Part shown: one piece after another, positions 60,320-64,000 of the stretch
Layout of the letters: every line of letters begins with the position of its first letter
Position numbering within the stretch: the first letter of the stretch is position 1
Source of the DNA: CAXSBR01 sp964252015
GTDB taxonomy: Bacteria > Actinomycetota > Actinomycetes > Mycobacteriales > Jatrophihabitantaceae
DNA length: 64,000 nucleotides
Assembly (NCBI GenBank): GCA_964252015.1
Contig: CAXULW010000001.1
Span: 124,001-188,000 of the forward strand
Direction of reading: 5' to 3'
The notes under the pieces: generated by a model
Seen by the model: the letters and a program-made list of their open reading frames with translations, nothing else
Database searches by the model: none
Told to the model about the DNA's origin: nothing
Made by a program: the position numbers and the translations under genes

Positions 60320-60910
60320 ATGTCAGAAGCCGTGCTGCCCGCGTTCTCCGGTCGAGCGACCGTCGAGAACGGCCGCGAATCACCCGTCCTCAGCGCCACC
60401 GACGTGGCCCGAACGGTGGACCGGATCGCCCACCAGATCATCGAGAAACTCGGTGGTTCCACCGACGCCGTGCTGCTCGGCATCCCCACCCGGGGCGCGC
60501 CGCTGGCCCGGCGGCTGGGGTCGCGGATCGCCGCGTTCGGCGGGGGTGACATCCCGGTGGGCACGCTCGACATCACCCTGTTCCGCGACGACCTGCGGCG
60601 CGGCCGGATCCGCCCCCTGACCGAGACGGTCGAGCCGAGCGGTGGCATCGACGGCAAGCTGGTGATCCTGGTCGACGACGTGCTCTTCAGTGGACGCAGC
60701 GTGCGGGCGGCGCTGGACGCGGTGCGGGAGCTGGGCCGCCCACGCGCGGTGCAGCTGGCCGTGTTCGTCGACCGGGGCCACCGCGAGCTGCCGATCCGCG
60801 CCGACTACGTCGGCAAGAACCTGCCCACCGCCCGCACCGCCTCCGTCCGGGTCCGGCTCGAGGAGACCGACGGCGAAGACGCGGTCTACGTCAGCGAGGC
60901 CACCCGATGA
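60320..60910 (+). CDS. pyrR: Pyrimidine operon regulator / uracil phosphoribosyltransferase-like PyrR
   Basis: RNA-binding regulator of 196 aa. GGSTDAVLLGIPTRGAPLAR and LDITLFRDDL are PyrR-specific, and the PRPP loop is VILVDDVLFSGRSVRAAL. Senses UMP/PRPP and controls the genes downstream. ATG 60320 lies 13 bases after the candidate binding element. Between it and pyrB lies a pair of 62-bp palindromic elements. Confidence 0.94.
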   Translation: MSEAVLPAFSGRATVENGRESPVLSATDVARTVDRIAHQIIEKLGGSTDAVLLGIPTRGAPLARRLGSRIAAFGGGDIPVGTLDITLFRDDLRRGRIRPLTETVEPSGGIDGKLVILVDDVLFSGRSVRAALDAVRELGRPRAVQLAVFVDRGHRELPIRADYVGKNLPTARTASVRVRLEETDGEDAVYVSEATR

Positions 60911-60925
60911 CCCCGGTGGCAACCC

Positions 60926-61062
60926 GACTCCGCGCCCGTCAGGGACGCGATGGAGCCGCCACGAGCGTCCCTGACGGGCGCGAAGTCAGAACCCTTGCCC
61001 GACTCCGCGCCCGCGAGGGACGCGCCGGAGCTGTTGCGAGCATCCCTGACGGGCGCGGAGTC
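60926..61062 (+). repeat. Pair of 62-bp palindromic elements (copies 3 and 4)
   Basis: Copies at 60926-60987 and 61001-61062, again 13 bases apart and 75 in period. The left arm begins GACTCCGCGCCCG, 23 nt; right arms end in GGGCGCGAAGTC or GGGCGCGGAGTC; loops of 16 nt differ. Copy 3 pairs at 22 of 23 positions. The pair lies within the pyr operon, between pyrR and pyrB, where hairpins could attenuate or protect the transcript. Confidence 0.9.
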
Positions 61063-61085
61063 GGGAACGTGGCGGGGGAGTTGGC

Positions 61086-62042
61086 GTGACGCGGCATTTG
61101 CTGTCGGCGGGCGACCTGGACCACGCCGCGGCGGTGCGGATCCTCGACGACGCTGAGGCCCTGGACCGGGCTCTGGCCGGGCGCGAGGTCAAGAAGCTGC
61201 CGACGCTGCGCGGGCGCACCGTGGTCAACCTGTTCTACGAGGACTCCACCCGCACCCGGACGTCGTTCGAGCTGGCGGCCAAGCGGCTGTCGGCCGACGT
61301 GGTCAACTTCTCGGCCAAGGGCTCCAGCGTGTCGAAGGGCGAGTCGCTCAAGGACACCGCGTTGACGCTGGAAGCCATGGGCGCGGATGCAGTGGTGATC
61401 CGGCACTCCTACTCCGGCGCGGCCAACCGGCTGGCCACCTGGGTGCGCGGGAGCGTGGTCAACGCCGGGGACGGCACCCACGAACACCCCACCCAGGCCC
61501 TGCTCGACGCGTTCACCATCCGGCGGCGGCTGCGGGTGGGCACCGGTGACCTGGCCGGGTTGCAGATCGTCATCGTCGGCGACGTCCTGCACTCCCGGGT
61601 GGCCCGTTCCAACGCGCTGCTGCTGACCACGCTGGGCGCGCACGTGCGGTTCGTCGCCCCGCCCACCCTGCTGCCGGTGGGCATCGAGTCGTGGCCCGTT
61701 GAACACGGCTACGACCTGGACGCCGTCCTGCCCGGCGCGGATGTAGTGATGATGCTGCGGGTGCAGCGCGAACGGATGGGGGCGAGCTTCTTCCCCAGCG
61801 CTCGCGAGTACTCCCGCCGCTACGGACTGGACCGCCGCCGCATGGCCGTGCTGCCGGAATCGGCCATCGTCATGCACCCCGGGCCGATGAACCGGGGCAT
61901 GGAGATCGCGGCCGAGGTCGCCGACGATCCCAAACGGTCGACCATCGTCGAGCAGGTCACCAACGGCGTGAGCGTGCGGATGGCCGTGCTGTACGGCCTG
62001 CTCTCCGGCGGCGACGACGTCGATTCGAGCGCGAGCTCATGA
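61086..62042 (+). CDS. pyrB: Aspartate carbamoyltransferase
   Basis: Joins carbamoyl phosphate and aspartate. 318 aa. The carbamoyl-phosphate loop STRTRTSFELAAKRL, the KGSSVSKGESLKDTALT loop, and HPTQALLDAFTIR are present. GTG 61086 follows the palindrome pair by 23 bases. Its stop overlaps the pyrC ATG by 4 bases. Confidence 0.95.
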   Translation: MTRHLLSAGDLDHAAAVRILDDAEALDRALAGREVKKLPTLRGRTVVNLFYEDSTRTRTSFELAAKRLSADVVNFSAKGSSVSKGESLKDTALTLEAMGADAVVIRHSYSGAANRLATWVRGSVVNAGDGTHEHPTQALLDAFTIRRRLRVGTGDLAGLQIVIVGDVLHSRVARSNALLLTTLGAHVRFVAPPTLLPVGIESWPVEHGYDLDAVLPGADVVMMLRVQRERMGASFFPSAREYSRRYGLDRRRMAVLPESAIVMHPGPMNRGMEIAAEVADDPKRSTIVEQVTNGVSVRMAVLYGLLSGGDDVDSSASS

Positions 62043-63418
62043 CCGACACCGTGGGCACGCTCGTGTTGACCAACGTTCGCCCTTACGGCGAAGACGCGGT
62101 CGACGTGACGATCAGCGACGGGGTCATCTCGGCCATCGGCAGCGGGTCGAGCGGCCGCGTCGGCAGTGCCGCCGGCGCCGAGGTGATCGACGGCGGCGGG
62201 CTGGTGCTCCTGCCCGGCCTGGTCGACCTGCACACCCACCTGCGCGAACCCGGGCGGGAGGACACCGAGACGGTCGAGACGGGGTCCGCGGCGGCTGCGC
62301 TCGGCGGCTACACCGCCGTGTTCGCCATGCCGAACACCGATCCCGCGGCGGACACCGCCGGCGTCGTCGAGCAGATCTGGCGGTTGGGCCGCGAGACCGG
62401 ACTGGTCGACGTCCAGCCGATCGGTGCGGTGACCGTGGGCCGGGCCGGCACCCAGCTGGCCGAACTCGGCGCAATGGCCGACTCGGCCGCCCACGTCACC
62501 GTCTTCTCCGACGACGGCTCGTGCGTGTCCGACCCGGCGTTGATGCGGCGCGCGCTCGAGTACGTCAAGGCGTTCGGCGGGGTCATCGCCCAGCACGCCG
62601 AGGAACCGCGCCTCACCGTCGGCGCGCAGATGAACGAGGGCCTGGTCTCGGGCCGGCTCGGTCTGGCCGGCTGGCCGGCCGCGGCCGAGGAGGCGATCAT
62701 CGCCCGCGACGCGCTGCTGACCGGGCACGTCGGGTCGCGGTTGCACATCTGCCACGTGTCGACCGCCGGGTCGGTAGAAATCTTGCGCTGGGCCAAGGGC
62801 AAGGGCTGGAACGTCACCGCCGAGGTGACGCCGCACCACCTCGTGCTCACCGACGACCTGGCCGAGGCCTACGACCCGATCTACAAGGTCAACCCGCCGC
62901 TGCGCACCGCCGCCGACATCGAGGCGCTGCGGGCCGGCCTGGCCGACGGCACGATCGACTGTGTCGCCACTGACCACGCCCCGCACGCGGTGGAGGACAA
63001 GGAGACCGAGTGGGGCGCGGCCGCCCCGGGCATGCTCGGGCTGCAGACCGCGCTGTCCGTGGTGGTGGAGACGATGGTGGTGCCGGGGCGGCTGTCCTGG
63101 CGTGACCTGGCCGAGCGGATGAGCACGACCCCGGCCCGGATCGGCGGGCTGACCGGACACGGCCGACCGATCGCGGTGGGCGAGCCGGCCAACCTGGTGC
63201 TGGTCGACCCGGACGCGCACTGGACCGTCGACCCCTCCGCGTTGGCGTCGAAGTCGCGCAACACGCCGTTCGCCGGGCGCACGCTCCCGGCCGTCGTGGC
63301 GCTCACCCTGTTACGCGGGCGGGTCACCGCCCGCAACGGTGCCATCGCCCACGGTTTTGGTCAGTTGGCCCCGTATACGGGGGTCAATCGACCAAAACCG
63401 GTGGGGGTGCCGGCGTGA
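62039..63418 (+). CDS. pyrC: Dihydroorotase
   Basis: Zinc amidohydrolase of 459 aa closing carbamoyl aspartate to dihydroorotate. GLVDLHTHLREPGREDTET has the HxH metal ligands; FSDDGSCVSD, HAEEPRL, HICHVSTAGS, EVTPHHLVLTDD and ATDHAPH carry the others. The C-terminal ~20 residues (after RNGAIA) are encoded by a 49-base palindrome and have no family counterpart I know. ATG overlaps pyrB. Confidence 0.94.
   Translation: MTDTVGTLVLTNVRPYGEDAVDVTISDGVISAIGSGSSGRVGSAAGAEVIDGGGLVLLPGLVDLHTHLREPGREDTETVETGSAAAALGGYTAVFAMPNTDPAADTAGVVEQIWRLGRETGLVDVQPIGAVTVGRAGTQLAELGAMADSAAHVTVFSDDGSCVSDPALMRRALEYVKAFGGVIAQHAEEPRLTVGAQMNEGLVSGRLGLAGWPAAAEEAIIARDALLTGHVGSRLHICHVSTAGSVEILRWAKGKGWNVTAEVTPHHLVLTDDLAEAYDPIYKVNPPLRTAADIEALRAGLADGTIDCVATDHAPHAVEDKETEWGAAAPGMLGLQTALSVVVETMVVPGRLSWRDLAERMSTTPARIGGLTGHGRPIAVGEPANLVLVDPDAHWTVDPSALASKSRNTPFAGRTLPAVVALTLLRGRVTARNGAIAHGFGQLAPYTGVNRPKPVGVPA
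63352..63400. repeat. 49-bp palindrome inside the 3' end of pyrC
   Basis: Outer arms CGGTTTTGGTC (63352-63362) and GACCAAAACCG (63390-63400) pair perfectly; inner sequence continues with mismatches to a CCCCGTA-TACGGGG centre. It is in frame and specifies GFGQLAPYTGVNRPKP of PyrC. Confidence 0.8.
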
Positions 63419-63933
63419 CGCGGGTGCTGCTGGTGCTGGCGTGCCTGGTGTTCTTCGCCTTGTGCCTGGCCGGCATGCGACTGGGGTGGCGACACCGGGC
63501 GCGCCGCCAGGACGGCCTCGGCGGCCACGCCGACGTGCCGGCCACGCTCGGCGACCCCCTGCTGGCGCCGATGACCGGGCTGTACGTCGGCACCACCCAC
63601 GCCGACCGGTGGCAGGACCGGGTCGTCTCACGGGGACTGGGCCTGCGGGCCTCGATGACCGCAACCCTTAGCGCACAGGGGCTTCTGATCGAACGTGACG
63701 GTGCCGAACCCATCTTCGTCGCCGCGACCGATCTGCTGGACGTCGGCGTCGGGGCCGGCCTGGCCGGCAAGGTGATGGGACCCGGTGGTCTGCTGATCGT
63801 GCGCTGGCGTGACAGCGCCGGCACCCAGCTCGACACCGGCCTGCGCGGGGACGACAAGAGCGTGTACCCCGACTGGATCGCCGCCGTCGACCGGATGACC
63901 GACCACGACACCGACCACGGAGTCACAGCGTGA
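63415..63933 (+). CDS. Membrane protein between pyrC and carA
   Basis: Protein of 172 aa with one N-terminal membrane helix (about 4-22) and a cytosolic beta-rich domain (LYVGTTHADRWQDRVVSRGL, GAEPIFVAATDLLDVGVG). A gene of this kind sits at this place in many actinobacterial pyr operons; its role is unknown. GTG overlaps the pyrC stop and its own stop overlaps carA (GTGA). Confidence 0.75.
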   Translation: MTRVLLVLACLVFFALCLAGMRLGWRHRARRQDGLGGHADVPATLGDPLLAPMTGLYVGTTHADRWQDRVVSRGLGLRASMTATLSAQGLLIERDGAEPIFVAATDLLDVGVGAGLAGKVMGPGGLLIVRWRDSAGTQLDTGLRGDDKSVYPDWIAAVDRMTDHDTDHGVTA

Positions 63934-64000
63934 GCGCGGTCCTGCTGCTCGAAGACGGCCGCAGCTTCCGCGGGGATTCCTACGGTGCGGTGGGGGAGAC
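63930..64000 (+). CDS. carA: Carbamoyl-phosphate synthase small chain (partial)
   Basis: Only the first ~23 residues are in the window (SAVLLLEDGRSFRGDSYGAV), matching the N-terminus of the glutaminase subunit of carbamoyl-phosphate synthase. Position after pyrC supports it. The gene continues beyond the end. Confidence 0.88.
   Translation, partial: MSAVLLLEDGRSFRGDSYGAVGE

Overview
The window is high-GC DNA from an actinobacterium. The evidence is the gene order around phosphatidylinositol mannoside synthesis (pgsA-patA-pimA), pdxS/pdxT, yebC-ruvCAB-yajC-secDF-apt-relA, hisS-aspS, rarA-alaS-ruvX-mltG-aroECKBQ, efp-nusB and pyrR-pyrB-pyrC-carA, together with many GTG starts, 4-base stop/start overlaps and TANNNT -10 boxes. 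Much of this order is also seen in Mycobacterium, but the accessory genes differ, so a Frankineae-type lineage is my guess; no rRNA or marker is present to settle it. Two runs of exactly 100 N (54590-54689, 59498-59597) mark a draft scaffold.

Layout. 106-5535: PIM lipid synthesis, a LemA-like and a DUF3048 protein, then pdxS. 5840-13574: a membrane-associated MoxR-DUF58 cluster (RDD, GPDPase-membrane-like, DUF4129, DUF4350, MoxR, DUF58, reverse-strand SpoIIM, RDD). 13791-15479: a DUF222/HNH gene plus a duplicated piece of a paralogue's 3' end. This ~10.3 kb separates pdxS from pdxT (15848), whose products form one enzyme. 16464-27403: yebC, ruvCAB under a LexA box, yajC-secD-secF, apt and relA. 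27587-29223: two membrane-anchored peptidyl-prolyl isomerases of unrelated folds with the same N-terminal anchor. 29443-34995: a glyoxalase-II-like protein, hisS, aspS and an NCS1 transporter. 35007-45548 is the accessory part: trmL, phzF, a LigB-type DNA ligase, a PLP lyase, a frameshifted sigma factor, a PadR unit, an ECF sigma/META pair, decayed genes and an APH-type kinase. 45614-56777: rarA, alaS, ruvX, mltG and the shikimate genes. 57014-64000: an M1 peptidase lipoprotein, efp, nusB and the pyrimidine operon, running off the end in carA.

The most unusual signals are repeats. A 62-bp hairpin element (23-nt arms, 16-nt variable loop) occurs four times, as two pairs with the same 75-bp period, after relA and between pyrR and pyrB. 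An 86-bp tandem repeat abuts nusB and coincides with one assembly gap. Three ~77-bp direct repeats lie upstream of pdxT. Long palindromes sit at the ends of aroE, the META-domain gene and pyrC, the last one inside the pyrC coding region. Among proteins, SecD has a ~320-residue acidic tail with a motif repeated about every 95 residues, and the two isomerases share a duplicated anchor and upstream region.
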